A DNA stretch of 64,000 nt from Torymus aiolomorphi (GCA_036365515.1 CM070874.1:62949583-63013582), one strand, 5' to 3'. Numbered from the stretch's first letter, positions 47,390 to 59,583 are shown. The notes: generated from the sequence alone by a model not told the origin. Numbers and translations: made by a program.

Positions 47390-48570
47390 TTTAAGTAGCC
47401 CACTGGTAAACTACAAACCGTCGGCCCCGCCAAGTATGTATGGGAGATCGGAGGACCACCCCTGCTAGAGCAGCTCTAGACTTCTCTTGTCCTTCCAAGA
47501 TGCGTAATGTTATAGAAAGTTCAAAATTGAGGAGAATAATGAAAAATAGTGATGTGTTGGTAACTATGTAATTTTTTATATAGGCTTTGATTTTTCGTAA
47601 ATACTTGAAAAAATTCTTATGAATTTTAGAAATAAAAAGAAGGCATTATACTTATATAATTAAAATAAATTTCGCCCACACGGGCGTTTACGCCCTCGCT
47701 TCGCTCGAGTGTAAACGTCACACGTGACGAAAATCTACTTTCCTGCACTAGTGTCGTAATGTACTAGTAGGAGTATGTAAGCTATTGGGCCTCTTGGGCG
47801 TTATGTAGTACTTTATGCCCGCTGGCTGAATAATTTTGAAGTTACAACGTGGGCGTAAAATGTAATTTTACACGCGAGGTACGAAAAGTTCTTATAGTCG
47901 GCACTTGACTACAATTAATTGATTTCAGTACTTTCTTTTGTTTAATTTGTATAGAAGAATAAAGAAATTTGAATGCATTTCTCAGAACATAGTCATACAG
48001 TTTTTTGGAGAATGATTTGGATTACTTGACTATCGATAATTGACTTCACAACTTTCGTTTGTTTGATTTGCAATGAACAATTTGAATGTACTTACATATA
48101 ATTTGTTGACCATACATTGACTCAAAGATGAAAAAGACTTTTTTACTAGTATTTATTTGACTTCTTTTAAAAAATCATAAATATTATTTTATAGATTATA
48201 CAGAAAAAACTTCTATACTTCATGCCTTATTTAATACTTTCGTAGAAAGTTTTATTAATTATATTATTATTTGTACAGTCATGAAAAAAATTATTACCAT
48301 CTGCAGAGAGTGCTTATTGAATCGATGAGATTAGAATAAATAAAAGGACTATAGACAAATTGTGTTGTTAGAATATATTTAAAAAAAATAGTTTTTTAAA
48401 GAACGTGTTGATTGTTTTGAAAAAATATTTAAGCTTTCATTAAAGTTTTTGGTACAGAGTTTGACGGAGATTGAGAGAGAGGGAGAGAGGGAGAGAGAGA
48501 GGGGGAAGACAGAGAGGGTGGGAGAGAGAGAGAGATGGCGAGAGGAAGATAGAGAGGGAGGGTGAGACTA
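47390..48570. repeat. Paralogous locus holding the C1 and C2 empty sites
   Basis: 47400-47880 is the inverted copy of 37390-37820 plus the left flank of C2 (gtaattttacacgcgaggta). 48370-48560 is the inverted copy of 29770-29938 plus the right flank of C1 (gttagaatatattt). The interior 47895-48370 matches repeat F at 14780-14950 and 13110-13290 but not 32820-33330. A GA-rich tract lies at 48472-48565. Confidence 0.75.
47672..47770 (-). repeat. Partial terminal-type hairpin H8
   Basis: One outer arm is clear (minus strand ctagtacattacgacactag). The inner stem gtttac/gtaaac and the apex ctcgcttcgctcg (GCTTCGC at 47698-47704) are present, but the opposite outer arm is degraded. No recombinase terminal repeat adjoins it. 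Confidence 0.45.
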
Positions 48571-49070
48571 ATTCTTGCCTTAGTTTAAACTTTTGTAAAA
48601 AGTTTTTTTAGATAGACTTCACAACTTTATAAGAGAAAATAATAATTACATAGTGTGAAAACATTATGAGATTTGTTATAGTATATTATTAATAACATTA
48701 TTAAATGGTAGCATAGTTATTCACAAAAGTTTTAAAATTGAATGTTTTTTTTAGGAGCTCGATGAAATGATTACAATAGTAAAATTTTTTGAAATAATAT
48801 CTAACGTGTATTTTTTTTAGGTTAACAATACTATTTGTTTTACTGCCTGTTTTAAAAAAATATTTAGGCTCTCATTAAAGTTCTTGGTACAGAGTTTGAC
48901 ACATATTGAGGGAGAGGGAGTGGGGGAGAAGACAGTGAGTGAGAGGGCGGGAGGAAGGAAGGGAAGTTGTTAATCTTCTAGCCTTTACAAAATGCGAAGC
49001 TCAAAGTTTGCCAAGTTAACTACCCTTATGTAACAGCACCTGATACTAAGTTTTTTCATAAAACACTCTT
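48571..49070. other. Non-coding with a second GA-rich tract
   Basis: 48850-48960 repeats the 'tctcattaaagttcttggta' plus GA-rich arrangement found at 48430 and 15030. No gene is seen. Confidence 0.35.
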
Positions 49071-50430
49071 ATGCATCCATTTGCTCTTGTTTTTTTGACA
49101 AATTATTATTTGCATATTCTAAAGCTGGAATTCGTTTCATTATTTTGCTATCCACATATTTCTTTTTCATAATATTTTTTTTCATCATACACATAATCTT
49201 GTAAAATTAAAAACACAACCAGTTGATGAATTAAACATTATTATTATCTGAATCTTGTATAGAAAAATATGTACTAAAAGCTTCTATGAAACATTTTGAC
49301 ATCTCCTACCGTGAGAAAATCATAAAATAGATTATCTGAGCACTTTCATTCCTTGAAATTTTCGCAATAACAGATCATTTTTGCTCTTTTCAGTACTTCC
49401 ATGTTCATTAGACATAATCTTTTCATTGGCACTTGAATAAATATGTACAACAGCACAGCACGGATATCGACTAAGTTTTTTAAAGATGACAGGTGCTTTT
49501 TAAACCAAGTCTCAGACCAATATTTCAAATAGGCATCCTAAATTATATTGTATATTTATATCCTCACGTGTCACTCAGCAATATTTTCTTCTATACAAAA
49601 GCTTATTATGAAGTGTATGAACCTCATAACGCGTAATTATTTATTAATACACACTTGTTCTATTCTCAAAGCATTTCAAACTGATTTTAAGTAGAAGTTT
49701 TAAAATTTGATATAACACTTCATGCAACACATTTTACCAGGATTATTTTTTTTTTATATTACACAAAACACAGATTAGATGTCATTTTTTAATCACTATG
49801 TTATTTGTTATCAATAATATTTGATTATATATGCACTTCATGCAACACATCATACCGGTATTTTATTTTATTTATTACACAAAACACTGATTAGATGTCA
49901 TTTTTTAATAATCACAACATTTTTATTATCAATATAATTTTCAACTAGATAGACGAACTATGAAAATCACAATTTTCTTTTCTTATTTTGAAAAACTTAC
50001 TTTAAAACATAATACTTTTTTCTTACTTTGAGTCCAATACTGTCTAAATAAACATCTTAGTTGTTGTTTGTTTTATGTGTTATTCATTGAAAGCAATGAA
50101 ACTGTCATTTTCTTCATTGACATCCAAGTCCTCTATTCGTTCTGTCAAATATGAAGACAAATTTTTAATATTCTTCTAAAATTATATCTCATGAAAAATT
50201 TTCATGTTGAGGATATATAGATACATCTTGAAAAATATTGTGTCGTAAATAGTATTTGCCTGCTCTTCCATAGACTAATATTGGTTTGGTTTTTCTTTCT
50301 TGAGTAGTACTATATTCTTACTATCTTCTTTAATATTCTATTCCTAAGCGTCTGTTCTTGTATTAAAATAACTTTTTCTTGTCCATTAATAATAAAATAG
50401 TCGTTCATTTTTGCTAATTCAGAATTAGAT
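49071..50430 (-). pseudogene. Debris of an unrecognised minus-strand gene
   Basis: Several short minus-strand pieces read like protein. 50200-50420 gives [18 protein letters not shown] and later YGRAGKYYLRHNIF. 50080-50165 gives LTERIEDLDVNEENDSFIAF then a stop. 49346-49528 gives YWSETWFKKHLSSLKNLVDI. 49071-49165 gives VDSKIMKRIPALEYANNNLS then a stop. They are separated by frameshifts, stops and A/T-rich DNA. I do not recognise the family; a decayed transposon protein with several exons is plausible. No function is claimed. Confidence 0.35.
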
Positions 50431-50870
50431 TTTTTAGACAGTACATAATTAGAACTCCTCAACATTATTGGCTATATTACATATTCAAAATAGAATGAAT
50501 AAGGTTTTCAGCATTTGTCTACGTTGTACAACCATCCAAGTCATTCAAAATCGAATTTCAATGACTGTAAAAAATCTTCTATAATCTGTAAATATAAAAA
50601 AATTCACACAAAGTATCAATTTTTTAAAAATGATTGTCGCCATTTAACATTTAGCTGTTCAATACTTATCTAATAAAAGTTATTTGCCCCTTTGATGCAC
50701 GTAGGTAAATTCTTATTAGTTGACTTTCTTAGATCTTTGAATATATTAAATCAATAAAATATATACTTTCATCATAATTATATTTTACATGATATATCTT
50801 CTAGTATAAACAAATAATACTTTATACATAAAAGTATATGATGCCATGCCGTCAGCTGATTTGAATTATA

Positions 50871-51059
50871 CATAGACATAAGAGAGATAGACTGCGGGTG
50901 TAGGTTAGCGATAGTGGCATCCGTTGAGAGAGAGACAGATGCATAGAAGGTGTATGTAATAGAAGGTATGCTGTCTCTCTCTAACACATGTGCGCGAACA
51001 TGGTTAGAGGTGCCATTCTTGCTAACCTACACCCGCAGTCTATCTCTCTTATGTCTATG
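50871..51059. mobile_element. 8-bp-TSD MITE, copy 2
   Basis: The same ends and interior as 13796-13980. Flanked by an exact duplication GAATTATA at 50863-50870 and 51060-51067. The arms (CATAGACATAAGAGAGATAG onwards) are complementary for about 45 bp. Confidence 0.9.
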
Positions 51060-51135
51060 GAATTATAAAAATACATAACCATACCATATTTCGAGGTTAT
51101 TTTAGAATTACAATTGTTGTTGTTCGTTTTATTAT

Positions 51136-51302
<167 letters not shown>

Positions 51303-51440
51303 TTCTTTTCGAGTTGAGTATATAAGATTCTTGATTCAGTGATATTCTTACTGTCTTCAGCTTTTAGAGATATAATTATCTTGAAATTGAAAAATAGTGA
51401 CTAATGATCTTCACCTCATCAAATTTGTTTTACTTACTCC

Positions 51441-51780
51441 ATAATAATCTTCTTGACTATCTGCAAATAAAAAATTGTCACAAAGTATCAAGTCTTTTAA
51501 AATGACCATTTAACATTTAGTTATTTAATACTTATCTAAAAACAGTTATTGCCTCATCGATGCTCGTGAATAAATTCTTTTCATCAGTCGACTTCTTGAG
51601 ATTCTTTAATTATTTAAACGAATCTCAAGAAGTCGACTGATAAAAAGAATTTATTCACGAGCATCAATGGGGTTATAACTGTTTTTAGATAAGAATTAAA
51701 TAACTAAATGTTAAATGGTCATTTTAAAAGACTTGATACTTTGTGAGAATTTTTTATTTGCAGCTAGTCAAGAAGATTAT
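51441..51780. repeat. Large near-perfect palindrome, about 160-bp arms
   Basis: 51441-51604 (ataataatcttcttgactat ... ttgagattc) is repeated inverted at 51620-51780 with only a 15-bp A/T-rich centre. A diverged third copy of one arm is at 50575-50745. Such palindromes are unstable, so this one is young or under assembly doubt. Confidence 0.85.
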
Positions 51781-51796
51781 TTTATATTCTATGATA

Positions 51797-51800
<4 letters not shown>

Positions 51801-51850
<50 letters not shown>
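51801..51850. repeat. (GT)n microsatellite
   Basis: (GT)n of about 50 bp directly after the palindrome. Confidence 0.95.
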
Positions 51851-51856
<6 letters not shown>

Positions 51857-51898
51857 CTTACTATACTATATAGTTGTAAGCTGAATTGAGTCGTTAAC

Positions 51899-52180
51899 CT
51901 TCCGCGTCCCTCCGCGTCCCTCCGCAAAGTGCCCTCCACAAAATAACGTAAAATTCACTGTTTTTTTGCGTTATTTGAGGTCTGCATTGTCCCTCCGCCT
52001 GTCCCTCCGCGTCCCTCCGCATCCCTCCGCGTCCCTCCGCGTCCCTCCGCAAAAAGGGTCTTGTCTCTCCGCATCCCTCCGCAAAAAGGGTCTTGTCCCT
52101 CCGCATCCCTCCGCATCCCTCCGCGTCCCTCTGCGTCCCTCCGCGTCCCTCCGCATTGTCCCTCCGCATTGTCCCTCTAA
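51899..52180. repeat. 10-bp minisatellite, unit GTCCCTCCGC
   Basis: About twenty units of gtccctccgc / atccctccgc, interrupted by a 60-bp unique piece at 51927-51985 and by two longer 'aaaaagggtcttgt' units. A GC-rich skewed strand (C-rich top strand). Long frames on both strands are products of the repeat. Confidence 0.9.
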
Positions 52181-52339
52181 TGACAACTATCTGTGATGCA
52201 GACACACTGTCGACAACTTTTGCATCGCTCCGTTATCAGCTTTTCACCTCGATACACAAATAACAGGCTACTTTCTGAAAACAAACTATGCCACCCTCCT
52301 GCCATCAGCGGAAGAAGCGCGTTCGCGCATTTATTATAA

Positions 52340-54098
52340 TGCGCGCCTTTTCTCCGCAATTAACGAGACCAATTAATTACAGAGCAACTTTTTGTCGGAA
52401 AAATAGTTCTAATGAAAAAGAATACACATATTTAAGTAAATTATCACATCATGTTGACCCAATGGTATTTCCATTATTTTTTCCTTCAGGAGATTTAGGC
52501 TCGAGTATTGGTTATATTAAAAAACCATATGATTCAGAAGAAAACCTTCTAACAATATTACAGCACTATTCTTATAGATTAGCTTACAGACCAAATTCAG
52601 AAAATTGCAATCCACTTTTATTTGGAGGGAGACTAACCCAACAATTCTTTTTACATGCCTATATTATGATAGAAAACAATAGAATGAATAATTTTATGCA
52701 GAAACAAACAAAAATTACGTACTGAATGTTATCAAGGTTTGAGGGATCATGATATAAAGAGTGCATTAAATATATCAGAAAATTTTGAAAAAAAAGAAAG
52801 ACTAGGAAATATTTTTGTACTACCGCAACTTATATAGGTAGTCCTAGATATATGCAGCAACATTATCAAGATGCAATGGCAATAGTAAGAAATATTGGTC
52901 GACCTCATTTATTTATAACTACGACGTGTAATCCTAAGTGGAAAGAATTAAAAAATGTATTAACGACATTTCCTATCGGAACTACGCCCAATGATATACC
53001 AAATATTACAGTTAGATTATTTTATACAAAATTTAAGTGTTTACTTAATGATATAGAAAACCATCAAATTTTTGGAAATGCTTTAGCTTATGTGTATACT
53101 ATTGAATTTCAGAAAAGAGGATTACCGAATGCACATCTTGTAGTAGATCATAAAAATAAATTAATGACACCAGAAGCTATTAATAAACACATTTCTGCTG
53201 AGATACCTTCTAATAATGATAAAAAAATTTTTTTTTTTTTTTGCTAAATGTAATTTATATGGATTTTTTTATTTTACTCCATATTCCACGGATTGGCCCT
53301 CAAATATCGAATTTTCACGATTTTATGATAAAAAATTACAAAAATTAGTTATAAAACATATGTTACATGGACCACATAGTGAAAATTCTCCGTGCTAGGA
53401 TAAATGTAAAGACGTTTGTAAAAAAAATTTTCCTAAACCTTTTCAATCGTCAACAACATTTAAAAAAAATGGTTATCCTCAATATAAACGAACAAATAAT
53501 TCTTCTGATAATTACACATATCGACTTAAAAGAAGTAAAAAAATTATTCCAGTAGATAATTCAATGGTAGTTCCTTACAATAAATTTTTATTAGAAAAAT
53601 ATAAATGTTATATTAATGTTGAATATTGTGCTTCAATTCAAAGCATCAAATATATTTTTGATTATATACATAAAGGTAGTGATAGAGCTTTTTGTACATT
53701 AAAAAAAAAAATGATGACAAAAGAAATGGAATATATGATGAAATTACTGAATATATTGATGGCCGGTACTTGAGTCCAATAGAAGCAGCATGGCGGTTAC
53801 AAAAACTTCCCTTATGTGGAAGGAGTCATACTGTTATCCGTTTAGAAGTTTTTGAAGAAAATTATGAAATAGATGCTCTTGATAATTGGAAAACAACTTT
53901 AACAGCGTGGTTTGACTTGAATAAAAATGATAAATTTGCAAATAATATAAAATACGTTAATATACTGCATTATTATATATTTAACGCAAAAAAAGTTTGG
54001 GGGTAAAACGTGAACGTGAACGAAAACATTATGCTATTGGACGTTTATCTCCAAAAGATTCTGAAAGATTCGCTTTAAAATTAATATTAAGTCGTATA
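52340..54098 (+). pseudogene. Helitron Rep region, frameshifted and truncated
   Basis: Would nick and initiate rolling-circle transposition. The N-terminal Helitron-like domain reads LSHHVDPMVFPLFFPSGDLG (52440-52500). A frameshift follows, then SPRYMQQHYQDAMAIV and GRPHLFITTTCNPKW (52840-52940). The HUH box region EFQKRGLPNAHLV (about 53104-53142) has Asn where the first His of H-x-H normally is. Further breaks lie near 53225 and 53395 (TAG). VVPYNKFLLEKYKCYINVEY (53570-53630) and SIKYIFDYIHKGSDRAF keep two tyrosines four residues apart, as in Y2 Reps. SPIEAAWRLQKLP and SERFALKLILSRI follow, and then homology ends at the MADF cassette. No helicase domain is found. Confidence 0.8.
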
Positions 54099-54135
54099 AA
54101 TCTAATACAATATAAAGTACAAAAGTAAAGTATAA

Positions 54136-54995
54136 TTACTCATTCAAAATTTCAAGACATTCAATAATTTGCACTAAACAATTATCCCTTTCGGAAACAT
54201 TAACTTCATTCATCTTTTCATAAAAAATTTGAAAATAATCATCTGTATTCTTTGATTTTTGTTCTTGTGGTTTACTTATTGCTGAAATCACTTTGGCGGT
54301 ACTCTGTTCAATTACGTTCTTTGCATCGTGTAAAATTTCTATTGAGTTTTGGTGCTGATTTAATTTTTTACTTGTTGATTTATCTAACTCTGGGACTTTA
54401 ATTGGTTGTCGTACTGCAAGGTTGTTGCTGTTATTATTATTTAACCAAATGCTTCTCCTCGGCAGTGTATGAGCAGCAGGAAGAGAAGACACAGACTTAT
54501 CTATTTTTGGCACTTTAACTGGTGGTTATACTGTAAGGTTCTTGCTGTGCCTTTTCCTTTGCAATGCAGCAGCAGGAAGAGAAGATACAGATTCTCGATG
54601 GTCTAATGAAGGTGTTAAAAACAATAGATTTTCATAGAAATTACATTTTCTATTGCAGGCCCCGGAACCTGAAGGCTGCATTTTATTATGCAAATAAGCA
54701 TCTTTAAAATTCCTGTATAATTCTTCCCATAAGCCTTGTACGTTGGTCGCTAAAAAATTGATAAATTTTTCGTCATACAGCCTTTTTGTTTCTGATGAAA
54801 GAAATAATAATAATTTTAGAGATTATAATTTATTATGAGCTTACCTGATAACTGTATCGTCCATATTTCTTGAATTAAATTAGCGATTTCTTGAAATCCG
54901 AGTGCTATCAAATCCGGTTTCTTATAATCAAGTGAGCTCTTATCATAAATATATGGACGTATTCGCACCTCTTCAATTATGGTTTCGTAGACCAT
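54136..54995 (-). pseudogene. MADF-like protein with one in-frame stop
   Basis: Exon 1 is 54995-54845, starting ATG in aaaatgg and reading YETIIEEVRIRPYIYDKSSL. A 53-bp GT-AG intron in phase 1 follows, then exon 2 from 54791. This matches the N-terminal half of a MADF DNA-binding domain (helix, RPYIYD, LIALGFQEIANLI). Exon 2 continues with FATNVQGLWEEL-type sequence. A tandemly repeated segment (SVSSLPAA...KVPKIDKS, then NLAVRQPIKVPELDKS) carries TAA at 54528-54526 in the first unit. The C-terminus (YFQIFYEKMNEVNVSERDNC) resembles a BESS-type helix. Probably nuclear and DNA-binding if it were expressed. Confidence 0.5.
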
Positions 54996-55354
54996 TTTTT
55001 ATAAAATATAATCCTTTCATAAATAGGTACGTATACTTTTTAAATCCAATTCGATACTGTTCACTGTCCGAGTATGTTTCTGTCGATTTGAAAAATAGTA
55101 ATGGCTTCTGCCAAAGCTTCTTGAACAGTCACGTGATCAGTTACTAAGTATGCATTTTACGTTAGCAAGCTTTCCCGGTACTTCGATCTGGTAGTGGAGG
55201 GGGCACGGCAAAATCTGACACGGGAAGAGCGCCGTCGCTGCCGATCATTCCAGCAAAAGTACGCTCAGGCGACGGTCGATCGACTGAAATTACGACGAAG
55301 TGTCTATTACTTATATTACTAATTATATTACTTAAACTACTTTAAAAGGGAGAA
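54996..55354. promoter_or_regulatory. Shared divergent promoter region of the MADF pair
   Basis: The only spacer between the two divergent start codons. GC-rich in 55190-55290. On the minus strand it holds a short open piece VQEALAEAITIFQIDRN that could be an older exon. No TATA box is obvious. Confidence 0.35.
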
Positions 55355-56581
55355 ATGGACGACGACAAAACTACTGATGGCAATTTGATGGAAGTAATTG
55401 ACGAATTCATCGCACATCATGTGGAAAAAGCACCTTACATCTATGATGTATCGAACATAAACAACAACAAACCCAATAGAAGTAGCACTGTCGGGGATAG
55501 AAGGCTGTTTTTCAATGAAATGTCAAGCACTTTCTATAATCTATATGGATATAAAATGACAGGTAAGCTCTTTACATATCTATCTATTTTTGTTTTTTTG
55601 TTTTTTTTTTCTACATAAATCTTTTGATAATGATTTGTACATCTGTAAATACTTTTCTTTTTTTTTTTTTAATTTTTTGTCAGATTAAAATGATAATTTT
55701 AAAAACTTCATTTTATTTTTTATTTTATTTTGTTTGTTACAGGTCCTGATCTTTCAAAAAGATGGTCCTACTTGCGCCGAATTTATAAGAAAGTAGTTCA
55801 AAAAATGCTGAAAAAAAAGCCATTTTCGAAGCTGGAAAAAAGAATCAGTATGCTGTGCTCGTTTTTAAGGCCCTATATGATGAGTACTGAGAAAGAAGTT
55901 CTAAGTGAGGTTGGATCAATAATTGAAAGTGAAGATGAAGATAATTTTAACGTAGAGGATTACCCATTCATAGAGAATATCAATGCTGACGAAAACCAAA
56001 ATTACCAAGTAAGTCGCTATTATGAGGCATGGCAACTAAAGGTACTGGATGAATATGTGGATGCGGTACCAACAGAGAATTTTGCATCAGCAGTGATAAA
56101 ACCTTCTCTCGACCTAGGATCTAATTCTCGAGGACGATCTACATCAGCATCTGCTGCATCATACTCATCATTAAGGGTGCCAGAACCTTCTCTCAATCAA
56201 GCATCTAGCTCTAAAGGGCGATCTACAGCATCATCATCTGCATGGACAGAAAATCATTCAAAGAGTAATTTTTTGCAAGATAATCAGAATTCAGCACCTC
56301 TGTTAAAATTACATTCAACTTTCAACTCAGCATCTACTTCTACCCAAGAAGCATCAGTTGAGAATCCAATGAGAGCTGGAAAGAAAAATAAAAGTGTAGC
56401 TGCTAAGCAGCAAGAATCTTTAAAAGATTTATTGCATGACTTGAAGAAGAGAAGTGATCATGATCCTTCACTGGTTGCAAGGGTCAATATCATCTGTCAA
56501 CAAATGCAAAGATTAGACGATGTAAAAAAAGGTGTAGCTTTTATCAAAATTATGTGTATATTCAAGAAATTTATCAAATGA
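55355..56581 (+). CDS. MADF (BESS-like) domain protein, two exons
   Basis: Exon 1 is 55355-55562 and exon 2 is 55743-56581, spliced in phase 1 at gtaagc...tgttacag. The product is about 348 residues and begins MDDDKTTDGN. The MADF-type DNA-binding domain spans roughly residues 10-125: FIAHHVEKAPYIYD, LFFNEMSSTFYNLYG, then across the splice PDLSKRWSYLRRIYKKV and CSFLRPYM. An acidic patch (IIESEDEDNFNVED) follows. A Ser-rich linker contains two SRGRSTSASA / SKGRSTASSS repeats. The C-terminal helix ESLKDLLHDLKKRSDHD resembles a BESS motif. No stop or frameshift. A divergent, damaged relative lies 360 bp upstream on the other strand. It could be a host transcription factor or a transposon accessory protein. 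Confidence 0.6.
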
Positions 56582-56689
56582 AAATTAGTGAAAATTTGAA
56601 TATTTTTATAACGAATAAATTAATATAATTATAAATTAAATAACATACTTTACTTTTGTACTTTATTATTGTATTAGATTGCTTAAAAA

Positions 56690-57281
56690 GACAATAAAAA
56701 CTTTAATTTGATATATATATTGATATTTTATTTGTATTCTACAATATATAAAAATATTGATTATGTACAGAGTTCATTCTTTATTTATGACGATTATTCC
56801 AGTGATTGCTTCTGACGAAACAAAATGATCTGAGGCACAAATTATTTTGTTGTTTTGTTTAGTTGATCTAAAGTTTGCCATCCATGCATTGCCATGACAA
56901 TGTTAACAGGTAATTTTCTTAAAGTACTGCTACTTTGTAATGACTAGTAAAAGGTACATCAATTCCAATAAAAATAAGAGTATGTTTCCCGTAGGGCCAA
57001 AATTTTCTATAGGCGATGGTTCATATATCTAGAAAACCAATATTTTTAATTGAAGAAATCAGTAGAATTATATTTAATAAATAATAATAAAAATGAACTT
57101 ACAATTTTAATAGCAATCAATAAATAAATGCACTATTTGGCTATTGATTATTGAACTATTGTGATCAGCTGTATGCAAACAGAGATGAAAAGAATTCTTC
57201 TGTGTGCTCCGAAATTTGTACAGGTTATGGCGTTCTGTTTTGTTGTCATTTTACGAAGTTGGTACGAACCCCCTCCCTTGG
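56690..57281. other. Non-coding spacer
   Basis: A/T-rich DNA with no clear feature. A 152-codon frame from 57151 runs into repeat R2 and has no domain. Confidence 0.3.
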
Positions 57282-59583
57282 CGCACATGAATCCATGGTG
57301 TGTGTTGTCAACAATCGAATCGTCTGGCTCCCGGCGTCCCCAGCGATGACTGTGACTGCTGTAGTATGCCGCCCTGGTGAATCGTGTTTGCCCTTTCATC
57401 GTGTTCGTCGATTGTCGATGATTCGTCGGAGATGGGAAGGCAGTGTGTCAGCGGCGAGAGCAGATTTAGTAGGCATTTTCTCGTTCCTAACCTCTCTGAT
57501 GGGTGAGCTGATGGTACTTTCGCTTGTTGCAGGTATCTGTGGCAGCGAGAGTAGTGTAAACGACGGGCACTGCTGCAGACTGTTTCTTGGGTGTTTAAAT
57601 GTTGTCTGAGTCATCTATTTATTAATTATATGTGGTTTTTAGGTGCTCAACTTTCCTTGTTTGGCTCTTACACTAGTGACTATGTGTACAGTTAAGCTGC
57701 TGCTTGTGTCTTCAGCGTCTTCAGTGAAACAACGGTTTAAGGTCTCCACCAGTTCTTCCCCTCTAGTTGTTACAGGAAGCTGGTACAGTGAGTGAACAAC
57801 AGCCATTGCTGCAGACTTTTCTTTTGTATGGTATGTTTTTTTGAGTCATCTATTTATTAGTCATATATGGTTTTTAGGTGCTCAACTCTCCTCGCTTGTA
57901 CCCCAGAATAGGGACTGATCTGCTGTTCATGCGCTTTGCTGATCCCTAGGCTGAGGCAGTCCCTGATATTGAAACACAATTGACGGTCTCTGTCAGTACT
58001 TTTCTCCTAGGTGGTGTGGTTACTGACACGGTGGATCGCTGTTAGATGATTCTCAGCAGACTGGCATCCATGGAATAGTGCCAGCCTAGACCGTCCAGCC
58101 CTATTTTGCAACTTCTGCAGCTGTAAGTGATCTTCGAGTGTTAGTGCTTTAATGTGTGAGAGAATAGGTAATAGGAACTGGGAAATATTATATAACTGCT
58201 GTGTGTGTTGCTAAATGCGATAAGGGTAGGTAGTTATCCCTGGTAATATTAGCTCGTCTATTTAATTTCTAAGTTTAGTCAGGGTGTAAGAACTCGCTTC
58301 AGGGTATCTGTTGTATTAAAATACATCATTATGTATTTCGCAGACTTCTACCCAGTGAGACTTGGCTATTTAATAGTTTTCTACATGCTGTAAGACTGAG
58401 TCAGCTAGAACATTGCATTCTTTATGCATTGAAATTTACAATATTACAACATTTATAGCTCATACATTACACAAAAGTTTTTTTTTGTATACATGATATT
58501 CCTTTAACATGTACTTATATAATATTACAGTTTTATTGAAAGTCAAATTCTTGTATGATAAGCGAAAATCGATTATTTCAGGTGTATTTAGGTATTAAAA
58601 ATCGTTTTTATAGGTCTAAGCGGTCAGGAATCCATTTTATATGAAAATGTTAAATGGGAAAAAGTTTTGATTAAATATTATCTAGAACTTTTGTATTGAA
58701 CATGTTTGTGTAAAATCAAATCCTGTCAAGTTTTAGCCAAAAATCGTCCATTTTATGTATGTTTTGACGTTTAAAATCGGTTTTATAAGTCTAATTCGAC
58801 AGGAGTTGATTTTACACTAAAATGTTAAATTGAAAAAAGTTTTGTTTAAATATTATCTACATCTTTTACATTTAACATTTTTGTATAAAATCAAATCTTC
58901 TCAAGTTATAGCCGAAAATAGTCCATTTTATGTATATTTAGGCGTTAAAAATCGTTTTTATGAGTTTAACTCGTCAGGAATTGATTGTACAAAAAAATAT
59001 TTAACAGGAAAAAGTTTTGTTTTAATATTATCTATAACTTTTACATTTAACATTATTGTGTAAAATCAAATCCTGTAAAGAAATAGCAAAAAAAACGACT
59101 ATTTTTGATGATTTTAGCGGTTTTTTCGCTATTACATTGTTAAATATTGTTCATAGAAAAAAATTTTCCATATAAAAAAGACGTGTTTTAATTAGTTTTA
59201 GCAGATGCATTTGTTGTTTTTTGACGTAAAATGAATTTTGTTCACATTATGTTCAAAAATCGATTGTTTCAAATTTTTATTTGCTCTGGCGTTTTTTTAT
59301 TTTTTGATCGATTCGGCTCGGTATAAGACTGGAACTTACTTATAATTAGACGAGTATCTTGGCCAAAATTCGTTAAGAACTATTGGAAATTCGCAGAGAT
59401 ATTCCATAAACTTGACTACATACGAACGGACATACACACATACATCATAAAAAACGCCTAAAATGAACCAATTCTGGGTGGAAAATAGTTTTTATGCAAC
59501 AAATTGTTCGTTTTTGAAGTGTTACAATTTTCGCTCTAGTGAAAATATAAGGCTCTTCCGAGAAGCGGTCGTGCCTAAAAATG
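57282..59583. repeat. Long interspersed repeat R2, copy 2
   Basis: A direct copy of 2415-5335, starting near catggtgtgtgttgtcaaca. It lacks the 444 bp equivalent to 3660-4103 and keeps three to four units of the 172-bp array (58530-59090). It ends at agcggtcgtgcctaaaaatg. Confidence 0.75.

Larger units (their letters stand above)
54099..56680. mobile_element. Two-gene MADF cassette between 36-bp inverted repeats
   Basis: AATCTAATACAATATAAAGT (54099) through 54134 is repeated inverted at 56645-56680 with a single-base length difference. Between lie two divergent MADF-like genes whose 3' ends abut the repeats. It begins where the Helitron reading frame ends. No target duplication is evident and no transposase is seen. 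It may be a non-autonomous element, or an inverted gene duplication sharing 3' ends. Confidence 0.5.

Noticed and set aside
51894..52205. Open frames on both strands of the minisatellite
   Set aside because: EGRGGMRRDA-type repeats on both strands result from the 10-bp unit; no start context or domain.
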